A stretch of 64,000 nt of DNA from Streptomyces flavidovirens DSM 40150 (GCF_000429085.1 NZ_AUBE01000013.1:1-64000), one strand, 5' to 3'. Counted from the first letter of the stretch, positions 32,961 through 41,623 are shown. The notes: a model not told the origin generated them from the sequence alone. A program made the numbers and translations.

Positions 32961-34364
32961 TTATGCACGCCGTGCGCGCAACTCCCTCACCATCGCCACC
33001 ACCAGCACCACCCCGGTCGCGGCGGCCGACCACAGCAACTGCGGCCGCGCCGCGTCATCGGTGAGCATCAGCAGCAGTACGCCGCCGAGCCCAGCCAGTG
33101 TGACCCAGGTGAGCCAGGGGAAGCCCCACATCTTCAGCGTCAGCGTCTCCGGCGCCTCGCGCTCGATGCGCCGGCGCAGGCGCAGTTGCGACGCGGCGAT
33201 GAGCCCCCAGACGAACAACAGCACCGCGCCCACCGCGTTGAGCATGTAGAGGAAGACGGTGTCGGGCCACAACAAATTGAGCACCACAGAGACGAACCCG
33301 AAGGCGACCGAGGCGAGTACGGCCCGCCGAGGAACCCCACCACTCTCACCTTCACCACCCGCAACCTTCAGCAGCGCCTTCGGCGCCTCACCGCGCTCCG
33401 CGAGCGAGAACACCATCCGCGAGGACCCGTACAGATTGGCGTTGAGCGCGGACAGCAGAGCGACGAAGACCACGATGTTCATGATCTGCCCGGCGGCCGG
33501 AACCCCGATCGCGTCGAGCACGGTGACGTACGGGCTGAGCCCGGCCTTCTGCGCGGTCCAGGGCAGGACCGTCACGATGACGACCATCGACCCGACATAG
33601 AAGAAAAGAATCCGCCACACGGCGGCGCGCACAGCGCGGGCGACATTGCGGGCCGGGTCCTCGGTCTCGGCGGCGGCGATCGTGACGACCTCAAGGCCAC
33701 CGAAGGCGAAGACAACGGTCAGCACCCCGGCGACAACACCTTCCCACCCATTCGGCAGGAACCCGCCCGCACCGGTCAGATTCGTGAATCCGACCGGCTC
33801 GGTCTCGGGCAGCACTCCGAAGACGGCGAGCAGCCCCAGCCCGAGGAAGAGCACAATCGCGGCGACCTTGAGCCCGGCGAACCAGAACTCGAACTCGCCG
33901 AAGTTCTTCACGGCCGTCAGGTTCGCGCAGGTGAACACCACCATGAAGATCAGCACCCACGCCCACTGCGCGATGCCCGGCACCCAGCCGTGCGCGATCT
34001 GCGCCGCGGCCGTCGCCTCCACCGCCAGCACCACGACCAGCAGGAACCAGTACAGCCAACCCACGCTGAACCCGGCCCAGCGGCCCAGCGCCCGCTCGGC
34101 GTGCACCGAGAACGAACCGGAAGCGGGCATCGCCGCCGACATCTCACCGAGCATCCGCATGACCAGCATCGCGAGCGCCCCGGCGATCAGATACGAAACG
34201 ACGATTCCAGGACCGGCGACGGCGATCCCGGCGCCCGAACCCACGAACAGCCCGGCGCCGATCACCCCGCCGAGGCCGAGCATGGTCAAGTGGCGCTGTT
34301 TGAGCCCATGTGCCAGCGGCTCGGCCTGATCGTCGTGCATGTTGCTCGCAGCTCTAGAAAACAT
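32961..34364 (-). CDS. Amino acid permease (APC/AAT type), second paralogue
   Basis: 467-residue 12-helix amino acid permease, closely related to the flanking copies: AHGLKQRHLTMLGLGGVIGAG at the start, FGEFEFWFAGLKV mid-protein, and EREAPETLTLKMWGFPWLTW near the end. It ends at normal family length without the tail of the first copy. The start may be ATG 34364 or ATG 34340 (MHDDQAEP); neither has a good ribosome site. It lies 120 bp upstream of copy 1 on the same strand and is divergent from bioY. Substrate unknown. Confidence 0.9.
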   Translation of the reverse strand: MFSRAASNMHDDQAEPLAHGLKQRHLTMLGLGGVIGAGLFVGSGAGIAVAGPGIVVSYLIAGALAMLVMRMLGEMSAAMPASGSFSVHAERALGRWAGFSVGWLYWFLLVVVLAVEATAAAQIAHGWVPGIAQWAWVLIFMVVFTCANLTAVKNFGEFEFWFAGLKVAAIVLFLGLGLLAVFGVLPETEPVGFTNLTGAGGFLPNGWEGVVAGVLTVVFAFGGLEVVTIAAAETEDPARNVARAVRAAVWRILFFYVGSMVVIVTVLPWTAQKAGLSPYVTVLDAIGVPAAGQIMNIVVFVALLSALNANLYGSSRMVFSLAERGEAPKALLKVAGGEGESGGVPRRAVLASVAFGFVSVVLNLLWPDTVFLYMLNAVGAVLLFVWGLIAASQLRLRRRIEREAPETLTLKMWGFPWLTWVTLAGLGGVLLLMLTDDAARPQLLWSAAATGVVLVVAMVRELRARRA

Positions 34365-34461
34365 TCAACGGTCGTTTAGCAAGAACCTACAGTCTCCCCA
34401 AGCCCGCCCGTTCCCCGCAAAAGCTTCCCCGGTCCCCCGACCTCAGTGACGAGCATCACGC

Positions 34462-34473
34462 AATCAAGTGATT
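34462..34473. promoter_or_regulatory. Inverted repeat between permease 2 and bioY
   Basis: AATCA-AG-TGATT, a perfect 5-2-5 inverted repeat in the 248-bp divergent gap, next to GTGA(N6)TCAC at 34446-34459. Could be an operator for either gene. No biotin riboswitch is expected or seen. Confidence 0.3.
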
Positions 34474-34612
34474 ACCGCCCACTCTTTGTACGAAGTCCAC
34501 CAAGCCACCAACCTCCCCTTTGTCAGCGGCTGATGGTGATCGCTCGTTAACCCCTGGGCTACGGTCACGATGTCCTTTTCTGCCCAACCCCTTATCCCTT
34601 CGCGGAGTCCCG

Positions 34613-35215
34613 ATGAGCACTGCTGCCGCCCCCGCCCGTTCCGGAGCGGTCCTCGCCGACCTGCTGCCGTCCACCACCACCGCCGTCCGGGCCTTCGCCC
34701 GCGACGCGGCCCTGGTGCTCGGCGGCGCCGCGCTCACCGGTATCGCGGCCCAGATAGCCGTCCCGGTCCCCGGCTCCCCGGTCCCCGTCACCGGCCAGAC
34801 CTTCGCCGCGCTGCTCGTCGGCACGGCCGTCGGTGCCCGGCGCGGCTTCCTCTCCCTCGCCCTGTACGCCCTGGTCGGCATGGCCGGCGTGCCGTGGTTC
34901 GCGGGCGGCACCTCGGGCGCGGGCGGCGCGTCCTTCGGCTACGTACTCGGCATGCTGCTGGCCGCCACCGTGGTCGGCGCGCTGGCCCGCCGGGGCGGCG
35001 ACCGCTCGGTGCTGCGCATGGCGGGCACGATGGTCCTGGGCTCGGCAGTGATCTACGCGATCGGTGTCCCGTACCTCGCCCTCTCCACCGGCATGTCGCT
35101 GGGCGCGGCCGTGGCGGCGGGCCTGGTCCCGTTCCTGCTCGGCGACGCGCTGAAGGCGGCGCTGGCGATGGGCGCCCTGCCCACCGCGTGGAAGCTGATG
35201 GGCGACCGAGGCTGA
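34613..35215 (+). CDS. bioY: Biotin transporter BioY (ECF substrate-binding subunit)
   Basis: 200-residue membrane protein of the BioY family, the biotin-specific S component of ECF importers. Six hydrophobic helices are visible. The family signature region reads IAVPVPGSPVPVTGQTFAALL (near residue 45), followed by ALVGMAGVPWFAGG and FGYVLGMLLAA. GGAG precedes the ATG at 34613; the open frame upstream lacks similarity. No EcfA or EcfT gene is adjacent, so it would need shared ECF modules elsewhere or act alone, as reported for some BioY proteins. Its position between amino acid permeases looks incidental. Confidence 0.93.
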   Translation: MSTAAAPARSGAVLADLLPSTTTAVRAFARDAALVLGGAALTGIAAQIAVPVPGSPVPVTGQTFAALLVGTAVGARRGFLSLALYALVGMAGVPWFAGGTSGAGGASFGYVLGMLLAATVVGALARRGGDRSVLRMAGTMVLGSAVIYAIGVPYLALSTGMSLGAAVAAGLVPFLLGDALKAALAMGALPTAWKLMGDRG

Positions 35216-35228
35216 TTCCCCGTACCCA

Positions 35229-35278
35229 CACGTGGAAGGGCCCGCACCTCGTACCCGAGGCGCGGGCCCTTCCACGTG
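35229..35278. terminator. Bidirectional terminator between bioY and permease 3
   Basis: 23-bp arms 35229-35251 and 35256-35278 with one wobble and a 4-nt loop, one of the strongest hairpins in the window. It lies 13 bp after bioY and 15 bp after permease 3. Confidence 0.9.
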
Positions 35279-35293
35279 TCCTGTCCGTACGTA

Positions 35294-36748
35294 CTACGCC
35301 TGGCCGACCGGCTCCTCGGCCTCACCGCGACCACGCCGCAGCTTCTCGAGTATGAACGCGATACCGACAACGACGGCCGCCACCAGCAGCGACAGCAGCA
35401 CCTGCACGCGCGCCGCGTCGTCGAACGCCATGTAGACAATGACGAACGTGATCATCGCCGCGGTCGCCCACGTCAGATACGGGAAGAGCCACATCTTCAC
35501 GATCAGCTTCTCCGGCGCCTCGCGCAGGATGATGCCGCGCATCCGCAACTGCGTGAAGCAGATGACCAGCCACACGAACAGCGCCACCGCGCCCGAGGAG
35601 TTCAGCAGGAACGCGAATACCGTGTGGGGCCACTCGTAGTTGAAGAAGACGGCGACGAACCCAAAGGCGACGGACGACAGGATCGCCGCCGTCGGTACGC
35701 CCTTCTTGTTCGTACGGGCGAACGACTTCGGCGCGTCACCGCGCTGGCCGAGCGAGAACGCCATCCGCGAGGCCGTGTACAGCCCGGAGTTCAGGCACGA
35801 CAGCACGGCCGTCAGCACGATGACGTTCATGATCTGCCCGGCGTGCGGAATCCCGATGGAATTAAGAGCAGCCACGTACGACCCGTCCTTGAGGATCGAC
35901 TTGTCGTTCCACGGCAGCAGCGTCAGCACCACAAAGATCGAACCGAGGTAGAAGACGCCGATACGCCAGATCACGCTGTTCGTGGCCTTCGTCACGGCCC
36001 GCTGCGGATCGGCCGACTCGCCGGCCGCCAGGGTCACGATCTCGCTGCCCATGAACGAGAAGACGACCATCAGCACACCGGTCAGAATCGCACCGGGCCC
36101 GTTCGGGAAGAACCCGCCACTGTCCGTGAGATGCGCGAACCCGGCCCCCGGGTTGTCGGACCCCGGCAGCACGCCGAAGACGGCCAGCAGACCGATGACA
36201 ACGAACCCGCCGATCGCGACGACCTTGATCCCGGCGAACCAGAATTCAAACTCGCCGTACGACGACACCGAGACCAAGTTCGTGGCGGTCAGCACGACCA
36301 TCACGATCAGCGCCCAGCCCCACTGCGGTACGGCCGGTATCCACCCTTCGAGGATCTTCGCGCCCGCGGTCGCCTCGACCGCCAGCACCACCACCCAGAA
36401 GAACCAGTACAGCCACCCGATGGAGAAGCCCGCCCAGCGCCCGAGCGCGCGGTCCGCGTACGCCGAGAAGGACCCGGATGTCGGGTTCGCCGCGGCCATC
36501 TCACCGAGCATCCGCATGACGAAGACGACGAGGGCGCCGACGAGTGTGTACGACAGAAGAATCGCCGGGCCGGCGGCAGCGATGCCGCCGCTCGATCCCA
36601 CGAAGAGACCGGCGCCGATGACGCCGCCAATGGCGATCATGGACAAATGGCGGTTTTTCAGACCGGCCTGGAGACCGTCGGAAGGCTGCGGATTCCCTGG
36701 TTCTACGGGGTTTCCGCCTGCCTTCGCAAGGGTCGGCTGCGCGCTCAT
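35294..36748 (-). CDS. Amino acid permease (APC/AAT type), third paralogue
   Basis: 484-residue amino acid permease with the same core as the two upstream copies (GLKNRHLSMIAIGGVIGAG, GEFEFWFAGIKV, LREAPEKLIVKMWLFPYLTW) but more divergent. The ATG at 36748 has AAGGA 7 nt upstream; the TTG two codons earlier is less likely. The C-terminus is short and basic then acidic (RRGRGEAEEPVGQA). It is divergent from rpiB. Three permeases of one subfamily within 5.8 kb point to local gene duplication followed by divergence; their substrates may differ. Confidence 0.9.
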   Translation of the reverse strand: MSAQPTLAKAGGNPVEPGNPQPSDGLQAGLKNRHLSMIAIGGVIGAGLFVGSSGGIAAAGPAILLSYTLVGALVVFVMRMLGEMAAANPTSGSFSAYADRALGRWAGFSIGWLYWFFWVVVLAVEATAGAKILEGWIPAVPQWGWALIVMVVLTATNLVSVSSYGEFEFWFAGIKVVAIGGFVVIGLLAVFGVLPGSDNPGAGFAHLTDSGGFFPNGPGAILTGVLMVVFSFMGSEIVTLAAGESADPQRAVTKATNSVIWRIGVFYLGSIFVVLTLLPWNDKSILKDGSYVAALNSIGIPHAGQIMNVIVLTAVLSCLNSGLYTASRMAFSLGQRGDAPKSFARTNKKGVPTAAILSSVAFGFVAVFFNYEWPHTVFAFLLNSSGAVALFVWLVICFTQLRMRGIILREAPEKLIVKMWLFPYLTWATAAMITFVIVYMAFDDAARVQVLLSLLVAAVVVGIAFILEKLRRGRGEAEEPVGQA

Positions 36749-36916
36749 GCACAATCCTTAGCTTCTCGGGTCACTCGGGTTACGAGCCCCCGCATTCAAA
36801 CCGGAAGTTACGCGGGACGGAAGACCCGATTCCGTATCGTTGTACGAAATCCGAGGCAAGGTCCCACTCCACCCCCGGCGAAGCCTGCCCGGCGTCACCC
36901 GTGCCACACTCGTCCC

Positions 36917-37405
36917 ATGCGCGTGTACCTCGGTTCCGACCATGCCGGATACGAACTCAAGAACCATCTCGTCGAGTGGCTGAAGGCCCATGGGCACGAG
37001 CCCGTCGACTGCGGCCCCCACATCTACGACGCCCTGGACGACTACCCGCCGTTCTGCCTGCGTGCCGCGGAGAAGACCGCCGCGGACCCGGAGAGCCTGG
37101 GCATCGTGATCGGCGGCTCCGGCAACGGCGAGCAGATCGCCGCGAACAAGGTCAAGGGCGTACGCGCCGCGCTGGCCTGGAGCGAGCAGACGGCGGCGCT
37201 CGGCCGCGAGCACAACGACGCCAACGTCATCTCGATCGGCGGCCGCATGCACACCCAGGCGGAGGCCACGAAGTTCGTGGAGATCTTCCTCTCCACCCCG
37301 TACTCCAACGAAGAGCGCCACCAGCGCCGGATCGACATGCTGGCGGAGTACGAGCAGACCGGCGCCCTCCCCCCGATCCCCCCGCACCACCCCCAACACC
37401 CCTAG
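36917..37405 (+). CDS. rpiB: Ribose-5-phosphate isomerase B
   Basis: 162-residue RpiB-family isomerase interconverting ribose 5-phosphate and ribulose 5-phosphate in the pentose phosphate pathway. The start MRVYLGSDHAGYELK and the segment GGSGNGEQIAANK are diagnostic. As in the mycobacterial enzyme, the position of the usual active-site cysteine is replaced and Glu72 (GNGEQ) is the likely catalytic base. The C-terminus is a short Pro/His-rich extension. No obvious ribosome site precedes the ATG at 36917. The gene stands alone; the reading frame open upstream overlaps the permease on the other strand and is a shadow. Confidence 0.95.
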   Translation: MRVYLGSDHAGYELKNHLVEWLKAHGHEPVDCGPHIYDALDDYPPFCLRAAEKTAADPESLGIVIGGSGNGEQIAANKVKGVRAALAWSEQTAALGREHNDANVISIGGRMHTQAEATKFVEIFLSTPYSNEERHQRRIDMLAEYEQTGALPPIPPHHPQHP

Positions 37406-37430
37406 CCCCACCCCGGCTGGCACACCCCAG

Positions 37431-37585
37431 TGCGGGAGGAGAGACACCGGCCCTACCCACCACGGCCTCGCACCCCACGGTGCCGGGAGGGGATACACCG
37501 GCCTAAACCCACCCCGCCCTCGCATGCCACACGCTGCCGGGGGGCACACCGGGCCACACCGACCCCGGCTCACCTGCAACGCCGC
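37431..37585 (+). repeat. Degenerate 50-55-bp tandem units before element B
   Basis: Units beginning near 37431, 37481 and 37536 share tgc(c/g)ggg(a/g)ggg(a/g)-acaccggcc. The last merges into the start of the conserved 140-bp element, whose own first 35 bases look like a further unit. Confidence 0.55.
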
Positions 37586-37709
37586 GGGGAGGGGACGTGT
37601 CGGGGCGCTCCCCGCAGGGCGTTGAACGCAACCACCGCGAACGAACCAACGCAGTACCCGAACGTTCGACGCCCGAGGAGACGCCCCGGCGCGGCACCGA
37701 CCCCAACGC
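37569..37709 (+). repeat. Dispersed ~140-bp element, copy B
   Basis: Almost identical to copy A and same length (141 bp), differing at only a few scattered positions by eye. It lies between rpiB and the Nei gene, 164 bp after rpiB. Confidence 0.9.
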
Positions 37710-37834
37710 CCCCGCAACCGCGCCCGGCGGCACCGCCCCCAAAGCGCGGGGCCTCCCCACACCCCGGCACCGAGCCCGAAGCCCGGGGCCCGCAACGCCC
37801 CAGCAGCCCCCACCCCGCCAGGAGACGCAAAACC

Positions 37835-38647
37835 ATGCCCGAGGGGCACACCATCCACCGCCTCGCGGACGACCACCGCGCCCGCTTCGTCGGCGGCCCG
37901 GTGCGCGTCACCAGCCCGCAAGGCAAGTTCGCGGACAGCGCGTCCCTCCTGGACGGCACGCCCCTCACCACCGCCGACGCCCACGGCAAGCACCTCTTCC
38001 TCGGCTTCGAGCACACCGGCTGGGTCCACATCCACCTAGGCCTCTTCGGCAAGCTCGGCTTCGGCACCGCGACGCCCGCCCCGCCGCCCCCCACCGACAC
38101 GGTCCGCCTGCGCCTCGTCAACGACGACCACTACGCCGACCTCCGCGGCCCCACCACCTGCGCCCTGATCACCGACGGCGAGAAGCAGGCGATACACGAC
38201 CGCCTGGGCCCGGACCCGCTGCGTCCCGACGCCGCCCCCGACAGGGCCTGGCAGCGGATCTCCCGCAGCCGCACGACCATCGCCGCGCTTCTCATGGACC
38301 AGAAGGTCGTAGCGGGCGTCGGCAACGTCTACCGCGCCGAAGTCCTCTTCCGGCACGGCATCGACCCGTACCGTGCGGGCAAGGACCTCACCCGCGGCGA
38401 GTGGGACGCGATCTGGGCCGACCTGGCCGTGCTCATGCGCGAGGGCGTACGGAACAACCGCATCGATACGGTCCGCCCTGAGCACATGCCCGAAGCGATG
38501 GGCCGCCCGCCGCGCGTCGACGACCACGGCGGCGAGGTCTACGTCTACCGCCGGGCGAACCTGCCCTGCCACATCTGTGGCGGCGAGATCCGCACCGCCG
38601 GTCTCGCCGCCCGCAACCTCTTCTGGTGCCCACCCTGCCAAAGCTGA
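37835..38647 (+). CDS. nei: Fpg/Nei-family DNA glycosylase (endonuclease VIII-like)
   Basis: 270-residue base-excision repair enzyme that removes oxidised bases and nicks the strand. Mature N-terminus PEGHTIHR carries catalytic Pro2 and Glu3; the Nei-like MPEGHT start distinguishes it from MutM (MPELPE). The helix-two-turn-helix includes MDQKVVAGVGNVYRAEVLF, and the zinc finger is Cys245, Cys248, Cys265, Cys268 (CHIC...CPPC). AGGAGA precedes the ATG. It closely resembles mycobacterial Nei2. The gene is bracketed by inverted copies of the dispersed element. Confidence 0.93.
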   Translation: MPEGHTIHRLADDHRARFVGGPVRVTSPQGKFADSASLLDGTPLTTADAHGKHLFLGFEHTGWVHIHLGLFGKLGFGTATPAPPPPTDTVRLRLVNDDHYADLRGPTTCALITDGEKQAIHDRLGPDPLRPDAAPDRAWQRISRSRTTIAALLMDQKVVAGVGNVYRAEVLFRHGIDPYRAGKDLTRGEWDAIWADLAVLMREGVRNNRIDTVRPEHMPEAMGRPPRVDDHGGEVYVYRRANLPCHICGGEIRTAGLAARNLFWCPPCQS

Positions 38648-39077
38648 CCCGGCGTCGCTTCTAGGGGAGGCGTCGGCGGGGCTCCGGTACGCAGCCGGGG
38701 CCGGGCCGAGGCCGGGGTCGCGAGAGACCCCGTGCTTCGGGGTCGGTGCCGCGCCGGGGCGTCTCCTCGGGCGTCGAACGTTCGGGCACGGCGTTGTTCC
38801 GTTCGCGGTGGTTGCGTTCAACGCCCTGCGGGGAGCGCCCCGACACGTCCCCTCCCCGGCGGCGTTGCAGGCGAGCCGGGACCGGGCATGCCCAGACGCC
38901 CCTCCCGCGCTGCGGTGCGCTGGGCGGCGTCCATCGCGTCCGGAAGGCATCCTCACGCACCGTGGATTGCGAGCCGGGGCCGGGGCGTGCCCCAACGCCC
39001 CACCGCACCGCAGCCCCTGACCGGCGCCGGGCGTGTCGTCGGGCGCCCGCCCCGCGTTCAAGCGAGACCCGCGGTGA
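38648..39077. other. Convergent intergenic region holding repeat copy C
   Basis: No gene. Small hairpins lie at 38714-38731 and 38726-38744, next to the inverted element copy C (38740-38875). Right of that, a degenerate unit (about 38876-38930) precedes the element in its own orientation. The rest is GC-rich with no feature I recognise. Confidence 0.65.
38740..38875 (-). repeat. Dispersed ~140-bp element, copy C (inverted)
   Basis: Reverse complement of copies A and B, with a few substitutions in the middle (near cggaacaacgccgtgccc). It lies between the converging Nei and Eis genes. With copy B it brackets the Nei gene in inverted orientation. Confidence 0.9.
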
Positions 39078-40328
39078 TCAGAACCCGTGTGGAAGCCAAG
39101 GCGCGGCCCCGGCTCCGAACGCCACCGACGCCTCCGCCAGCGCCCCCGGCCGCAGCTCCCGCACGCGTCCCGCCGCAGCGAGCGAGGCCAGGCTGACGCC
39201 GCCGAGGTACGCCGCGCCCAATTCCCGTACGGACAGGGCGAGCTCCGCCGCCTCGTCCGTACGCTTGCACGACGCACCCCCCTTCGCGTCGCCCGTCAGC
39301 CGCCAACGCCCCTCGTTCCAGGGGCAGAACGCGTCCGTCACCTCGAAGACCACATCCACCGGCGCCTGATACGCACGCGCCTCCAGCGCCGCTCCCACCT
39401 CCACCAGCCGCACGTACAGCGAATCCCGCAGCCGTACGTCGCACCGCCGGATGTCGGAGACAAGGTGCTGCCAGGCGTCGTCCACGGGCCGGTTGCGCAT
39501 CCGGATCTTCGACGTCAGGTCCATGTCGAAGAAGAAGCGCCACAGGGCCGCGTACGCCGCAGGGTCGAGCGCCTCAAGGTCACGCAGTACGACCGTGCCG
39601 TCGGAGCCGGCCCATTTCCACTCCGGTTTGAACCGGAACCGGGCGTACCCGACGACATCAGCCGGCTCCCCGTCCTGCCCGCCCCGCTCCGCCAGCACGC
39701 ACCGCAGCGGTGACGCGCCGTCGCGATCGCTCTCCGGGTCGATCAGCGGCATCCGCTCCCAGTGCGGTCTGCGCGCGAGCATTCCGGGCCGGCCCGGCAC
39801 GTTCCGCGCGTACACCGCCTCGCACGCGTCCCGCGCATCAGCGGGCTTCGCGAACCGGAGCCGTACGTCATCCGTGCCCGCCGGTACGTCCAGCCGTACC
39901 CGCGCCGTGTCGATCTCCGCCGACAGCTGCTGCGTCGCGGCGCCGTACCCGAAGCGGCCGTAGATCGCGGGCTCCGACGCGGTGAGCAGGGCGAGCGGTT
40001 CGCCCCATTCCCGCACGTCGTGGAGCTGGCGCCGCATCATTCCGGTCAGAACCCCGCGCCGCCGGTGCGTCGTGGCGACGCTCACCAGGCTCACGCCGGC
40101 GGCCGGCACCAGGGCGCCGCCCGGAACGGCCAGCCGGAAGGAGAACGCGCTCGCCGTGCCGACGCACTGGTCCCCGTCCCAGACACCGAGGCTCCGGGCC
40201 GGCTCGGTCACCGCGCGGTCGAGCTCCCGTCCCTCCGCGCTCTGGGCGACACCCCCGAAGGCAAGTTCGAACGCCTCGAGCCAGTCGTTCCACTCACTTG
40301 CCCGCAACACGCGTAATTCGGTGGTCAT
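39078..40328 (-). CDS. Eis-family GNAT acetyltransferase
   Basis: 416-residue GNAT N-acetyltransferase of the Eis type, whose members acetylate amines such as aminoglycosides or lysines. The N-terminal GNAT fold has the acetyl-CoA loop VATTHRRRGVLTGMM (about 84-98). A second GNAT-like domain and a C-terminal sterol-carrier-like domain follow, ending in the family's terminal Phe, whose carboxylate acts in catalysis (family knowledge). EPAIYGRFGYG gives the conserved Tyr. Cytoplasmic, probably hexameric. Native substrate unknown; similarity to Eis alone does not show antibiotic resistance. Confidence 0.9.
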   Translation of the reverse strand: MTTELRVLRASEWNDWLEAFELAFGGVAQSAEGRELDRAVTEPARSLGVWDGDQCVGTASAFSFRLAVPGGALVPAAGVSLVSVATTHRRRGVLTGMMRRQLHDVREWGEPLALLTASEPAIYGRFGYGAATQQLSAEIDTARVRLDVPAGTDDVRLRFAKPADARDACEAVYARNVPGRPGMLARRPHWERMPLIDPESDRDGASPLRCVLAERGGQDGEPADVVGYARFRFKPEWKWAGSDGTVVLRDLEALDPAAYAALWRFFFDMDLTSKIRMRNRPVDDAWQHLVSDIRRCDVRLRDSLYVRLVEVGAALEARAYQAPVDVVFEVTDAFCPWNEGRWRLTGDAKGGASCKRTDEAAELALSVRELGAAYLGGVSLASLAAAGRVRELRPGALAEASVAFGAGAAPWLPHGF

Positions 40329-40420
40329 ATGCCATGCCTACCAGGCCTCCGGCATGTGGGCGACCCAATTTCGAACACAATGTCACAGGGGTCCCCCTGC
40401 GGAGCACGGGTCGGGGTGGA

Positions 40421-40434
40421 TAGGGTCCACCGCA
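40421..40434 (+). promoter_or_regulatory. -10 box for leaderless PP2C transcript
   Basis: TAGGGT (40421-40426) ends 8 nt before the ATG at 40435 and no Shine-Dalgarno is present. No clear -35. Confidence 0.3.
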
Positions 40435-41580
40435 ATGGCAGGTGGAGTGGGAACCGAATCGTTCTCGGCACGGACGCGCAAGAGCGTGCTCCGGGCCCGG
40501 ATCGCGCTGCGCAAATCCGGCGTCGACTACTTCCGGGGCGACGGTTCGGACTGGATCGCCCTGGCGGGCCTCCTGCTGACCGTTCCGGCGATCGTCGGCG
40601 GCACGATCGCGTCGCCGGTCTGGTGCGCGCCGGCCATGCTGGTCCTCCCGATCGTGGCCGGCGGCCTGCTGCTGCGCCCGGCCAGCCTGCTCGGTCTGTA
40701 CGCCGCGGCGGCCACCGGTCTGATCGTCGAGTCGATCGCGCTCGGCCCCTATACGCAGGGCGCGGCGACGGTCACGCCCGGCACGGTCCTCACGGTCGCC
40801 GCCTGCGGCTTCTTCGGCCTGATCATCGCCCAGTTCCGGGCCCGGGTCGGCGTCCCCTGGCGCCGCGGCGGCACGATGCTCTTCGACCTGCGCGAACGGA
40901 TCCGGGTGCAGAGCGCGCTGCCCCGCCTGCCGAAGAACTGGCACAGCGAGATGGCGCTGCGGCCGGCGGGCGGCCAGTCGTTCTCCGGCGACTTCGTGGT
41001 CGCGGCCCGTACGAACGGCGGCCGCACCCTGGAGGTCGTCCTCACCGACGTATCGGGCAAGGGCATGGACGCGGCGTCGCGTGCGCTGCTCCTGTCCGGG
41101 GCGTTCGGTGGCCTGCTGGGCTCGCTCCCGCCCCATGGCTTCCTGCCCGCCGCCAACGGCTACCTCCTGCGCCAGGACTGGGACGAGGGCTTCGCGACCT
41201 CCATCCACCTGGTCCTGGACCTGGACTCCGGCGACTACGAACTCCTGTCGGCGGGCCACCTCCCCGCGCTCCAACTGCACGCGGGGAGCGGCCGCTGGGA
41301 GGAGAAGTCCGGGGAGGGCCCGCTGCTCGGCGTGTACGACGGCGCCCAGTTCGACTCGTGCAAGGGCTCGCTGGGGCCCGGCGACGTACTGATGCTGTTC
41401 ACGGACGGCCTGGTGGAGGCGTCGGGCCGGGACATCGCGGAGGGCATCGACCGCCTGACGGGCGAGGCCGACCGCTACGTGTCCTGCGGTTTCCAGGGCG
41501 CGGCGTGGCACCTGATCGAAGCGGTGGCGAAGGACGTCAACGACGACCGTGCGCTCCTCCTGATCTGCCACGACGCATAA
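40435..41580 (+). CDS. Membrane-anchored PP2C/SpoIIE-type phosphatase
   Basis: 381-residue protein. Residues about 35-130 contain four hydrophobic segments; from about 165 a SpoIIE/RsbU-type PPM phosphatase domain follows, with metal-binding Asp in FSGDF and LTDVSGKGMD and the distal LMLFTDGLVEA and DDRAL motifs. Such enzymes dephosphorylate anti-sigma-factor antagonists in partner-switching, which Streptomyces uses widely. No anti-sigma or antagonist gene is adjacent, so the target is unknown. No sensor domain beyond the membrane part is visible. Confidence 0.9.
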   Translation: MAGGVGTESFSARTRKSVLRARIALRKSGVDYFRGDGSDWIALAGLLLTVPAIVGGTIASPVWCAPAMLVLPIVAGGLLLRPASLLGLYAAAATGLIVESIALGPYTQGAATVTPGTVLTVAACGFFGLIIAQFRARVGVPWRRGGTMLFDLRERIRVQSALPRLPKNWHSEMALRPAGGQSFSGDFVVAARTNGGRTLEVVLTDVSGKGMDAASRALLLSGAFGGLLGSLPPHGFLPAANGYLLRQDWDEGFATSIHLVLDLDSGDYELLSAGHLPALQLHAGSGRWEEKSGEGPLLGVYDGAQFDSCKGSLGPGDVLMLFTDGLVEASGRDIAEGIDRLTGEADRYVSCGFQGAAWHLIEAVAKDVNDDRALLLICHDA

Positions 41581-41623
41581 CGCGTAACGCGTGGCGAAGG
41601 CCGCGGCTCAGCCGGGCCGAAGT

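Larger units (their letters stand above)
37406..37834. other. Intergenic region holding repeat copy B
   Basis: No gene. About three degenerate 50-55-bp units start near 37431, 37481 and 37536 (each near tgccgggaggggatacaccg) and lead into the conserved element at 37569-37709. The Nei gene's ribosome site is at its right end. Confidence 0.7.

Noticed and set aside
34365..34612. Biotin-sensing riboswitch or BirA box before bioY
   Set aside because: No such riboswitch class is established, and the AATCA/TGATT repeat does not match a BirA operator; recorded only as an unassigned inverted repeat.
36755..36916. rpiB starting far upstream in the long open frame beginning at 35276
   Set aside because: That frame is antisense to permease 3; homology begins at MRVYLGSDHAG (36917).
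39078..40328. Aminoglycoside resistance gene
   Set aside because: It belongs to the Eis family, but chromosomal Eis-like proteins are widespread and similarity alone does not show resistance.
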